From: Cryptomeria japonica
Taxonomy: Eukaryota > Streptophyta > Pinopsida > Cupressales > Cupressaceae
DNA: 64,000 nt
Assembly: GCF_030272615.1 (NCBI RefSeq)
Contig: NC_081412.1
Location: 667,350,352 to 667,414,351, forward strand
Reading direction: 5' to 3'
Numbering within the stretch: the stretch's first letter is position 1; each line of letters begins with the position of its first letter. Under the pieces are notes generated by a model, which was given only the letters and a program-made list of their open reading frames with translations, did not search any database and was not told the DNA's origin. The position numbers were made by a program, and so were the translations under genes. Of this stretch, positions 37,210-48,481 are shown piece by piece.

Positions 37210-39054
37210 ATGGACCCAGACAACACACAATCTGTAAACCCTACTTGGAATTTGGACATGTCAACAGGTCAACACTCAGGTACACAGACAATGTCCACCA
37301 TAAATGAATTACAACAACATTTGACAAACAAAGAAATTGAATCCGCACAGCAAGACCCACATGTCCTCATGATCCTAGATGCACTTATACATAGCGATAG
37401 GGACAAGTATCTTTCGTTGTTAATACAAAATGGGGCAAAACTACCTAAGGATTTGGATGTCACAAAGATTTTACCACCAGGAAAAACTTTAGGTCAAGAT
37501 AACAGTCAAACACCACTCTTGACACAAATACAATCAACAACCTCTAGTTTTCCTCAAAACATACCTATCCAAACAAATGTCAACACAAATACGAACTTTC
37601 AAACAAGTCTATCATCGTCAGTGATCAATGCTAGTATACCATCACAGAGCATACCGATAATATCAAGTGTCTCAACACTTATTCAAACACAAGCAACAAG
37701 TGCAACCCAACCTCTAGTTTCCTATTCCATGGGATCCACATATAGTTATCAAAATGCAAATCTAGGTCTTGCCAATACAACAAGTACAACTCAACCAAAC
37801 ATGGGTTCACATATCACCTATTTCAAAGTACCTATTGGAACGCACAACACACAAGGTTATAATCTTGGTACCTTCCAACAACCTCCTAGTTATGCAACCA
37901 CGAATCCTTTTGTGGGACATACACAAACACAAGGTATACCTTTGACACAAACAAATATTCTGACACAACAAATACATAATTTACAACAACAAATGATGAC
38001 CATGCAAACTGGTAACAATATAAAGAGCTACACAATGCAGGACTTATGTCCTTATCCATTCGATCACACATTATACATACTGCCTTTCCCACAACATTTT
38101 GAAATGCCCAAATTTGATAGATATCGAGGGAAGGGTGATCCTAGAGATCATATCAGAGAATTTTTTATGGCATGTATATAAGTTGCCTCAGAAGATAGTT
38201 ATCTAATGAGACTATTTCCTAAAAGTCTGGGAGGTCCGACTTTAGAGTGGTTTTCATATTTACCACCAACCATCACATCATGGGGGGAATTAACTGAACA
38301 ATTTATTGCAAAATTCTCGCACAACATTGACACCCCGGTTACTTTGATGAACTTGTGTGCCACTAAACAATATGAGAATGAAACATTTGCATCCTTCATA
38401 CAATGATGGAGGGCTCTCTATAGGAGGTGCAAGACAGTTATCCCAGAAATAGAGCAAGTGGATATGTTCACAGAAAATTTGAATCCTAAGATTAAATATC
38501 CGATACAAATGCAATGTTTAACCACATTCAAACAAATCACAGAAAAGGCTCTCAAGTGTGAGAAGGGACTAGTAGAACAAGGTCTTATTAATTATGGCAA
38601 CACCAACAACAATGACAAATCTAAGTTTTGGTCAAAAAACAAAAATGTGACCAATGATGGTATTGTAGACGCCAGAACGATAAACAGAACTCAACTCATT
38701 TTATCTTTGGGAATGAGTCAATCAACAAATCTGCATATAGGGAATAACACAACATCAGCAAATGTAAATGCTACACAAAACACGAACACAAGATACCCCA
38801 GGGTAAATGCTCCAAGAAGAAATTACACACCTTTAGGAGAACCTATTGAGTCAGTGCTCAAAAAGTTAATACAGACAAACATGATCACTTTACCTGAAGT
38901 AAGAGTGTATGAACCAGGTCCTTTCAAACCCACATGGTGGAATGATAATGATTTATGTGATTATCATAGGACTAAAGGTCACCAAACGGTGAGTTGTTAC
39001 AAATTGAAAAAACTTGGTCCAAGATATGATAGACCAAGGGGACATCATAATTGA
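37210..39054 (+). pseudogene. gag: Gypsy-B gag
   Basis: Start MDPDNTQSVNPTWN. A long Gln/Thr/Ser/Asn-rich arm (37500-38000) precedes the capsid block DLCPYPFDHT...KFDRYRGKGDPRDHIREF (38040-38165) and PTLEWFSYLP (38233). The knuckle CDYHRTKGHQTVSC lies at 38955-38999. Stops at 38179 (TAA) and 38404 (TGA) fit Gln and Arg codons. One extra G near 39015 shifts the frame, so gag ends early at 39054 while the true continuation (QDMIDQGDIIID) runs in the next frame. Confidence 0.85.
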
Positions 39055-40180
39055 TACCGATAAGACCTTAGAAAACACAAATCATATGATTTTTAAAGAT
39101 CCTTTTGTTAAGCATGAAAAGGGGAAAGCTATCATATCAAGTACCCAAGACAATACAACTAACTACACAAAGGTCTCATATAACTACACTATTCATGCCA
39201 TTAGCTTAGGAGATACAACAAATAATCATTCACAAGAAACACTTGATCAAGAGGACCAATATCAAGACACTCATAGAGATGATAACCAAATTTGCATGAT
39301 ATCAGAGGCACTAAAGTACGATGATGATAGAAATCTTTGTCTCAGAGACTTGGGGCATGATCAACCATCTCACTCAGGTTGGTTTGAAGATGAACTCATA
39401 GAACACATTATGGATGTCAAACATACACATAAATACTATGAAGAGGGATTTAAAATAAATCTTGATAAAATAGCCTATGATACAAATGATACAATTGCTA
39501 CAATCACAATTACTCTCAGAGATAGAGACTATGCAGTGGTTACTCACAGATCAAAGGTAACTTTACAAGGGATACCACAAAATTAACCACTAGTAGTAGG
39601 GGCTTACAATGTAGTTGAGAAACTTAAGAAAAATCTTACACAGATATCATTATTCGAACTATTTCATATTTCACCCACTCATAGAGCTATACTGGACAAA
39701 GCACTTCAAGATTCAGTAGTGGACAGAGATATAGATGAACATGCCTTCCAGTCTATGGTAGGAAATCTGACACAAGGCACATGTATTGCATTCATAGAAC
39801 AAGATATTCCTAGTGACAAATTTCTTCGTAATGACCCACTACATCTGGAAGCTTACATTCATAAGAAAAGAATCAAAAGAGTACTCATAGATGGGGGAGC
39901 CGGTCTCAACATTTGTACTTTAAAGCTAGTCAAAGCATTGGGATATTCTGAACTTCACATTGATTCTTCCAAGAGGATAAATATCAAGGCTTACAATGAT
40001 GAATAACGTCCATCTAAAGGCATTGTAACATTACCTGTACAAGTAGGACCAATAACGACAGAGGTCGCTTTTCAAGTCTTGGACAAAGAGCTAGGATATA
40101 ACATGTTATTGGGCTGCCCATGGATCCACACCATGCGAGCAATACCATCCACATTTCATCAGTGTGTCAAATTCCCTTAA
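39055..40180 (+). pseudogene. Gypsy-B linker and aspartic protease
   Basis: 39055-39590 is a charged linker. 39719-40180 is the retropepsin: LHLEAYIHKKRIKRVLIDGG with the catalytic Asp at 39890-39892, then INIKAYNDE, and LLGCPWIHTM near 40115. Stops at 40017 (TAA) and 40178 (TAA) fit Gln. Confidence 0.85.
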
Positions 40181-40588
40181 AATGGTATTGAAATCACCAT
40201 AAAGGGTGATCCAAATCCATTCCAACATTGCAATTATCTGAAAGACAATGTGGATAATCAAGTACCTATCAATCAGGCCACACCTCTCACTACATAGCTA
40301 GAAACATTAAAGATCATAGAAACAAAAAAGGATATCCCTATGACATCCTCCTTACAAATAAAAGATATGGGTTGTGGAGAGTATTCTATTGCAAATACTT
40401 TAAATGGGAAACAATTGTCTCTTTCTCCTAAGTCCTTTGGGAAAACTCAAAATATAGTGCAAAAGCGAGACAAAGTAAAAGAAATTGTCAGATACACTGA
40501 CTCCTGCTCTTTCATTAGATGGGGTGACTTACAAGAAGAATCCCTGAATGAAGATGTGAACCATTAGATATATAGAGAAGAAGATCAT

Positions 40589-40804
40589 ATGACAATACCC
40601 ATAATACACACAGATCAGTATGGAAATGGATTCAAAATACTCCAAAGACATGGATATGATGGTACCACAGGCCTTGGGTTAAAGAAACAAGGAAGACTAG
40701 AACCTATTGTTCCTAATGATAATCCAAGGAATCAAGGATTGGGATACAAGCATGTACAACATATCATAGAAGCCAGACAATGTACCCTTGATATACTAAA
40801 TTGA
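40589..40804 (+). pseudogene. G-patch domain in gypsy-B polyprotein
   Basis: ILQRHGYDGTTGLGLKKQGR followed by NDNPRNQGLGYK has the G-patch spacing of glycines around an aromatic residue (GYDG..GLG......G......N....GLG). It lies between protease and RT in the same frame as the protease. G-patch domains bind RNA or activate DEAH helicases, and some betaretroviruses carry one after protease. Gypsy-A has a decayed equivalent at 59735. Confidence 0.75.
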
Positions 40805-41789
40805 CCAAGCAAACCATTATATTACATATCATAAAGGAATTTGTCCACACAGGCGCTTCCATCTTCATCTCAAACAAATATCAGGCACCTACATCACCAA
40901 GTGCAGAATTAGATGCAGAAGACATGAGACAACTCTTGCAAGAACCTACCACTGAGTTACAAATTGATGCAGTTGTTGACACAATAGTATAAGCTAATGT
41001 GGCAACAGATGCAAGTTTACCACCACCACCCAAATCCCACCCATGGTTATTATCACTACTTCTACCACGAGAAGCAACTCAGGCTCAACCTAACGAAACA
41101 GATGAAGAAAGATTGCAAAGGCTTATACTAGGCTTAAGAAGGGTAACTAATGTCCAAAGAAGACCGGTCAATCTACAACAAAATCAGGGACAAGAACAAG
41201 AAGAAATAAGTAATGATAGCTCATATGATGAAACATATATTGAAAGTGAGACATACTCTCACAATTATGAATTCTTATCATTGCATGGTTTTAGCCCACC
41301 AGAAAGTGTATTATTAAGGAATCAAATAAGACTTATACATGATGAAGATACACAAAGTCAGTCAAACAATCAAGTCTTCATGTTATCAGAGTCTACTAAA
41401 GAAGGGAGTAATGATTTACCCCTAGTGCATTCACACTTGATTGATTGGGGGCAAGAAGGAAAACCAACGCTGGATTGGTTTGAAAATGACGAAGCAATTT
41501 CATAATTTCTAGGAGTCAGAGAGGGATTTCCACAAGGGGATCATAAAGCAGGGTTTGCTATAGACCTAAATAGAACAACATACTCTGGAGAAGAAAGTAC
41601 TTCTGCAATAGAAGATAAGGATGAAACTACCCATAATGACAAAAGTCACTTGGGTAATCTTCCTATGAAAAGAGAGAGTTCAACATTACCTACAGAGGAA
41701 ACAGAAGAAGTAAACATAGCAGAAGGGAGGTTGTACATAACATCCATCTGGAAAAATCACTAAGCAAAGCAGAAAAAGACAAATTCATT
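40805..41789 (+). pseudogene. Gypsy-B acidic linker between G-patch and RT
   Basis: Reads through 40801-40992 and 40999-41505 in one frame, then about 41508-41760. Pro-rich, then Asp/Glu/Ser-rich. A LDWFENDEAI...GDHKAGFAIDL block (41470-41570) has a clear counterpart in gypsy-A (LDHFQNYEAI...EDHKARFTIEL, 60652-60750), so the linker has a conserved core of unknown role. Confidence 0.6.
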
Positions 41790-42480
41790 CATTTTTTCAA
41801 ACAAAGACCTATCAACTTTGCTTGGTCCTATTCAAACATGCCAGGCTTAGAATCTGAATTAGTGTTGCATCACTTACCTTTGATACTAGGAGTTAAACCT
41901 TACAAGCAAAAATTGAGAAAAATGCATCCAAGAATCGCATTACTGGTTAAAATAGAACTACAAAAGTTGCTGGATGTAGGCTTTATTAGACCTATTGACT
42001 ACGCGGAATGGATATCCAACTTGGTACCGATGACTAAGCCCACAGGAGGCATTAGAATCTGTATTGATTTTTGAGACCTAAATAAAGCTTGTCCTAAGGA
42101 TGACTTCCCACTACCCAATATCGACATGATAGTTGACTTAACAGTTGGAAATGAGATGCTATCCTTAATGAATGGTTTTTTTAGGATACAACCAGATTAA
42201 AATTGCACCAGAAGATCAACATAAAATGGCCTTTACATGCCCATGGGGAACATACTGCTGGAATGTGATGCCATTTGGTCTCAAAAACGTCAAAGCAACA
42301 TACCAAGGAGCCATGACAACGTTGTTTCATGACATGATCCATAACATAATGGAAGATTACGTGGATGACATATTGGCTAAATCACAAACAAGAGAAAGTT
42401 ACCTTGCATTTCTTACATAGATATTTGATCGGTTGGAACAATATAATGTCAGATTAAACCTGAAGAAATGTGTGTTTTGT
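41790..42480 (+). pseudogene. Gypsy-B reverse transcriptase
   Basis: FAWSYSNMPGL (41817), KLRKMHPRIA, LLDVGFIRPIDYAEWISNLV (41970-42030), RICIDF (42053), CPWGTYCWNVMPFGLKN (42238-42290) and YVDDILAKS with the catalytic YVDD at 42358-42369. Stops are TGA at 42073 (Arg expected) and TAG at 42418 (Gln expected). A T-run near 42177 causes a frameshift. Confidence 0.9.
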
Positions 42481-43492
42481 CGTAACAGTAGGTAAACTGT
42501 TAGGGTTTATAGTATCAAACAAAGGAATTGAAATAGACCTTGACAAGGTCAAGGCAATCATTGATATGCAACCTCTGTCAACACTTAAACAACTCAGAGG
42601 GTTACAAGAATGATTGCAATCCATAAGGAGATTCATAGCACAGTTGGCAGATAAGTGTCACCCATTCCAGCATTTACTCAGGAAAGGAGTTACTTTTAAA
42701 TGGATAGAACAATGCCAGGAAGCTTTCCAAGCCCTGAAAGATTATCTTTTGAACACACCAGTGTTAATATCTCTCACTCCAGGATAACCTCTATTGTTAT
42801 ACATATCAGTAACAAACTCAGCTCTAGGAGCTCTATTGGCACATCATGACAAAAATGGAAAAGAAAGAGCCATTTATTATATAAGTAGGACTTTGATTGG
42901 CTGTGAGCTTAATTATACCCCTATAGACTGAGCATGCTTAGTAGTAATCTTTGCATCCCAAAAGCTCAAACATTACATGTTGAGTCATAAGGTACAACTC
43001 ATTGCACGCTTTGACCCACTCAAGTATCTATTGAGCAGGGCAACATTGACCGAGTGATTGGCTAAGTGGGTTATGATCTTGAGAGAGTTTGATATAGAAT
43101 ACATAGACAGACTATCCATCAAAGGACAAATCATAGTAGATCAATTAGTAGAGGCTCCTATACAGGACAGTCATCCGTTGCTGATAGACTTTCTAGACAA
43201 ATCCATGTTTACATTAACTGCCTCAGTAATGTGGAAGTTATACTTTGATGGGTCATATACAAGTCATGGATCTGGAACATGCATTATATCCATTACTCCT
43301 CAAGGGGATGTTATACCTAAGTCATTTAGGATCAATTTCTAATGCACCAACAATATGGCTGAATATGAAGCTCTCTTCATAGGGCTTCGTACAACTGTAC
43401 AATGGAAAATACAAGAGTTATAGGTCTATGGTGATTCATAGTTGATTGTAAACTAGGTCAATGATGATTACAACACAAAGGATGACAAACTC
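42481..43492 (+). pseudogene. Gypsy-B RNase H and second (archaeal-type) RNase H
   Basis: RT connection (HPFQHLLRKGV, 42661) leads into RNase H of the gypsy type (LYISVTNSALGALLA near 42800; YYISRTL near 42880). After a spacer comes a second RNase H: KLYFDGSYTSHGSG (43233), NNMAEYEALFIGL (43349-43390) and YGDS (43426). D, E and D are all retained. Stops at 42612, 42785, 42929, 43054, 43340, 43420, 43438 and 43454 all fit Arg or Gln codons. Confidence 0.85.
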
Positions 43493-44980
43493 ATGCCTTA
43501 TAAGAAGTTGGTCAAAGATTACAAGGAGCACTTCAGCAAAATTACCTTTGAACAAATCCCAAGGATACAAAACAAGGCAGTAGATGCAATGGCAACCATA
43601 GGATCTCTTCTGAATATGCCTACTAACGAAACTCAGTTTGAGTTCATCATAGAACAGGTGATGCTACTTGCATATGAGACTCCCCTATCAAAATATGTAT
43701 GTACAATTGTGGGCCCATAATCACCTTGGTACAATGAAATATACATATTTGCACACCCAATAATGTCACCGGATCTGTCCAAAAATCAAAAGAAGACCTT
43801 TATTCGTCAGGCATCTAGATACACCATTATAGCTGATACTTTGTATAGAAAGGGTTTCGATGGAACTCTTCTTCGATGTCTGGATGAGAATGAAGCACAC
43901 TTTGCTTTAAAAAAAGTCCATGATGGAATCTGTGGGGCTCACCAAAGTGGTCCACCATTGTCAAAGAAATTGCTGAGAACAAGGTATTACTGGCCAACCA
44001 TGGAAAAAGATGCTTACAAATATGTACATAAGTGTAAACAATGCCAAATGCATAGAGACCTTATTCATGCTCCAGCATAAGATCTTCAACCCATCACATC
44101 ACCGTGGCCATTTTCACAATGGGGATTAGATCTAGTGGGTAAAATCAACCTTACTTCTTCCAATGGGCACAAGTTTATATTGACAGCCACTGAATACTTT
44201 ACCAAATGGGTTGAGGCAATTCCTTTAACATACACCACTGGAAAGAAGATAGCAAAATTCATGCTCAACTGCATTATATGTAGATATGGAGTTCCAATGT
44301 ACTTTGTTACAGATAATGGACGTCCATTTAAAAATCAGGAAGTGAAAGAGTTGTGTGACAAATTTCACATACAACAGAGATTTGCCATGCCATATTATCC
44401 ACAAAGTAATGGACAAGCAGAGGCCACAAATAAAACAATATTGAAAATTCTTAAGAAATTAGTCACTGACACAGGACGCGACTGACATCTCCAGTTAAAT
44501 CTCACTCTTTGCGCTTACAGAACAAGAGTACACACACCTACAGGAGCAACACCATATTCCTTGGTCTATGGTACAAAAGTGATACTCCCCATTGAAATAG
44601 AAATATCGTCTCTAAGAGTCTCCTTACAGAATATCATATCAGAGGAAGACTATAGGGTAGCAAGGTTGCAAGAACTCGAGACCCTAGATGAAAAATGACA
44701 AACAACGTTCAATCATCTACAAGGATATCAAAATAGACTGAGAAGAAGTTATAATAAAAGAGTCTGCCCATGAAATTTTCAAGTGGGAGATCTAGTACTT
44801 AAAGAGAATCAAAGGAACCTAGCGGAACGAGAAAGGCCAGGGAAGTTTGAACCTAACTGGCTAGGTCCTTTCATTATAACAAGGGTCATAGGCAATGGAG
44901 CCTATAATTTGGCTACCATGGAGGGAGATCCACTCTTTGACCCTATGAACATCATGCACCTTAAGCGATATTATACCTAA
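43493..44980 (+). pseudogene. Gypsy-B integrase
   Basis: HHCC zinc finger at 43920-44060 (HDGICGAH ... CKQCQMH, with YYWPTMEKDA between). Catalytic core: first Asp in WGLDLVGKI (44123), second in VTDNGRPF (44306), Glu in QSNGQAEATNK (44402). C-terminal part FQVGDLVLKE (44777), GPFIITRVIGNGAY (44863) and a final LKRYYT ending at 44980. Stops at 43720, 44080, 44483, 44698 and 44774 fit Gln, Gln, Trp, Arg and Arg. No chromodomain is seen, consistent with Tat. Confidence 0.9.
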
Positions 44981-46661
44981 GGGTTGTGTAGTTAGGTTTT
45001 ACTTTCTGCATTGCATATCATATCATTTAAAACACTGCATTACATATAGTTTCTTTTTTAAATGCATCACATTCTTAAAGTTTTCACATTTTCATATAGC
45101 AGCATCAATAAAACAAGGCAACTATTAGAGTTTATCATTCATTTGCATCTAAGGAAAACAAGGGTCATTTCCTTTCTTAGATATTAAAAGATGAAGTATT
45201 TGAGATCCTAAGGTCATTCATTTTCAACATTACCCTGTGATGATGCTTTACTTATGGTTGGGAAGTGATTTCACTATTTGAGACTTGTTAACCCACAATA
45301 TATCAATTGCTATATCTCAAACACAATAAATCTCTAATTCATTCTAGACACCTAGTTGATCATATGACTAGTGAAAAATCTAAAATTCCGCTTCAATGCC
45401 GCTGTAATTATCATACCCAAGTAGGTTTCATTGCTTACAAGTCAAGGCAAAAAAAGATAAAAAAAAAGAAAAAAGAAAAAAGAAAAAGAGATATGCCAAA
45501 TATTCATCTTAAGGCAAAAGAGCAATGATATATAACTGAAATATCACACATACAAATGCGATAAAAAGCTTGACTATGGGAACATACAAGTAACTCCATC
45601 AGGGCTATGAATGCCTACTGGCAATGGAGCAATATTTGAGAAATTACAGTCTATAACCTCGTCGGAGCTCTTAAGGCTTGCTGGCAGCAAGGCTCTATTC
45701 AGGATGCTTTTGAAGTTAGAATAATCCATGTAGCTAGTGATATAGGATGCTAAGGATATTTAGTAAACACAAGAGCATGAATTAACTCATTCGCACACAC
45801 ATGGGCAAAAGAAGATCAAAGCTTCAAGAACCAATGGGGAAGTTTTCTGCGTCTCCATTTGTAAATCCTAGCCACTAAGTGTGTTGATTTGAATGTTACA
45901 AATGACCTTAGGGATCGATTGACCACTTATCTATGAAATGTTTTGCACCTCCATTTCAATTGGTGTATTACAAATGCAAAAAGAAAGAGTCAACCTTGTT
46001 CAAATAGGAAGTGCATCTTCATCCTGCATAATGCATTCACATAGGTCATGTCAAAAATTCATTTGTCTCCACATAAATTAAGCAGATCATCATGTCATAC
46101 AGGTCTACACACTGGGGGCATAACTGAAAAAATCCTAAAAATCAGATAACGTCCTGAAAAAATCCATTGAAAAACTCAAAATCCAAAAACAATGAAAAAT
46201 CATAAAATACTAAAAACATCCATATAAGGTCTTGAAAAAATCATCCAAAAACATTCAAAATGCAATCTTGAAAAAATCATCCAAAATATCTACAAAATGT
46301 CCTGAAAAAATTAACCAAAAAAATTCAAATATTGATCCACATAATCGAAAAACATCAAAAAAAGCTCTTGGAAAATAACTAAAAATCGAAAAACAATCAA
46401 TCAGAAAAACTTGCAACAAAATGTCTTGTGAGAAACAAATACCCCAGCAGATATCCAGCAAACATTTCACATGAAGTTAACAAAGGATACGACTATCCAG
46501 TCAAACATCTGCAATCAACTGATCAAACTATCTTATCAATCGTATCATATCCATATCAAAGTGATCATTATCTTGTCTTAAACAGAGGAGGAGACACTCG
46601 AAATCAGACAGGTCAATCTTAAACGGGGTTCGCAACTTTCTGAGATCAGACATTATCAACC
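44981..46661 (+). other. Gypsy-B region 3' of pol
   Basis: Non-coding. It includes an A/G-rich simple stretch (45450-45490) and CACTGGGGGCATAAC at 46110, similar to purine blocks before the 3' LTR (57874, 57917) and possibly a second polypurine tract. Copia-2 interrupts it at 46661/54196. Confidence 0.5.
46126..46410 (+). repeat. Degenerate repeats of TCCTGAAAAAAT
   Basis: About eight variants of (T/G)TC(C/T)TGAAAAAAT(C/T)A, some paired with CATCCAAAA, spaced 20-45 bp. Low-complexity A-rich DNA, directly after the GGGGGCATA block. Confidence 0.55.
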
Positions 46662-48123
46662 TGATAGTTCTGATACAAATTGTTAAGTACAGATGCCAAG
46701 CTAACAAGATGAGAGAGGGGGGAGGGTGAATCATACAAACTTAAACTTCCATGAAATCAACAGATTCAACCTCGGTAATCTTATCTGAAAAATTGTGAAA
46801 CATGCAAACTCATAAACAGATAATATCATAAAACATATAACACTAGATTTAACGTGGAAACCCAAATAGGGAAAAACCACTGTGGGATTTACGACCCACT
46901 AAGAAATATACTCTTCTAGAGTATGCTCGGTTAAAAACAAATCATGTTAAAGATTACAAACACATTGCTAGATGTGACCCGGTTAAGGGATTTCCCTCAG
47001 ATCTATTAGGATCTTCACCTTGTTAGAGGTGACCTTGTTAAAGGGTTTCAAACACTTAATCAGAATGTCACCTTGCTAGAGGATTTACAAATAAGACTGT
47101 TAAGTCCACTCGGTTAAGAGATTTTCTGTCACTTACAAATAAATAACAGTAGTAAACATGTCTGCAACTTTGCATCTAAAAATACTGAAGCAGATTCTTA
47201 TTTGTTCAATACAATCTTGTTATAGGACTTATCTTGTCCTTCTACTGGGCTCCTTACTTTGTTATTCAAACATGTCTTCAAGCTTCTGTGCTCGGTAATC
47301 ACTATGTAGCATCCATGTGCTTACACTTGCCCGCATACATTGTTTATCAACAGTTCCTTATTTATAAACAATTTGCTAACCACTTAATCTCCTTGATCAC
47401 ATTTCCCATGATCAATCATAGCCATCAGATCTTCAATCTTAACCAGGTTCAATGTATCCTTCAATCTGAAAACGTTTTACCTTGCCTTGGAACTTGCATA
47501 TATTTCTTGGAACTTGTGCTAGGGTATTGCGGTTCAATCTAAGCTATAGATCTTCCTGTCAATCTTCCATTGCCATAGATCCTTCATACACGTTGTATCA
47601 GTCATTTAATCATAACCATCTCATCAGCTTCCATCATTAAATAACGCATGTATTCATCCAATGCATTCTATTATTACTCGGTTGCAACTCGATAAATACT
47701 AAACTTCACTTGGTAGACATCCCGCCTTCATTAACCGATAGCAATAACCTTAGGGTTTACCGACTAGGTTCCTTAGGGTTTACCGACTAGGTTCCTTGCT
47801 CGGTAACATAGTATAGTATTAACCTTACAAACAATAGCATATGTAGGATATCAAAATAATCTAAACAACATGATCTCATCATTGTCTAACTCGGTAATAG
47901 TTGCCCATTGAATAACTTATTCCTCCCCTTATTCATCACATTCTTTCTATGTCTTTTACTGACATAAACATATTTCTTAAGATATGGCAACATCATACTA
48001 AATCAGAAAATCAATTTCTTGACATCAATGACAAAATAATATTGTGAAGACAGTAAACATCCTTAATAAGTTATATCCATATTTATCAACAACCTTCTCA
48101 ATATCCTAATTGAAATGCCAACA
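46662..48123 (-). repeat. 3' LTR of copia-2
   Basis: On the plus strand TGATAGTTCT...AATGCCAACA. It carries the purine run at 46715, the hairpin 46853-46881, and many CTCGGTAA words. About 27 bp around CCTTAGGGTTTACCGACTAG are tandemly doubled at 47750-47803; they are single in the 5' LTR (near 53812). Confidence 0.9.
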
Positions 48124-48262
48124 ATCTCCCCCTTTGGCATTGATGGCAAAACCAATCGATTTGACCTAAATGATTTGAATTCAGATTGCTATGAGATGCT
48201 GAGATGCTCTTCCCTGTCATTAGTCTTCTCCCCCATACATTAGTCTTCTCCCCCTTTGACAA
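48124..48262 (-). promoter_or_regulatory. copia-2 polypurine tract and repeats of it
   Basis: Minus strand CCAAAGGGGGAGAT ends at 48124, adjoining the LTR. Similar blocks lie at 48258-48246 (CAAAGGGGGAGAA) and about 48236-48226, again with TTGTCAAAG context, mirroring the arrangement at 15501-15657. Confidence 0.7.
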
Positions 48263-48481
48263 TAATGCCAAAAGAAAACTAATTCATAATTTCTTCCTAT
48301 GTGAGGTAATTCCTTTGCTGTTTGGTATCAACTCAGTCTCGGTCAGAGCATTTTGTCTTCAATTCCTGTTCCCTTTTGTTTCATGCACACCTTTAGAAAA
48401 TCTCTTAAAGTGTGTAAATCAACATCAACTCCTAAAAGGTATTCTTTAGAGACATTGAATTGATGCTTTCACCGAACTTGG

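Noticed and set aside
38179-44774. Idea that the many Gln/Arg/Trp-position stops are a recoded or RNA-edited system
   Set aside because: Stops of all three kinds occur, frameshifts and catalytic losses accompany them, and nuclear methyl-cytosine decay explains the pattern more simply.
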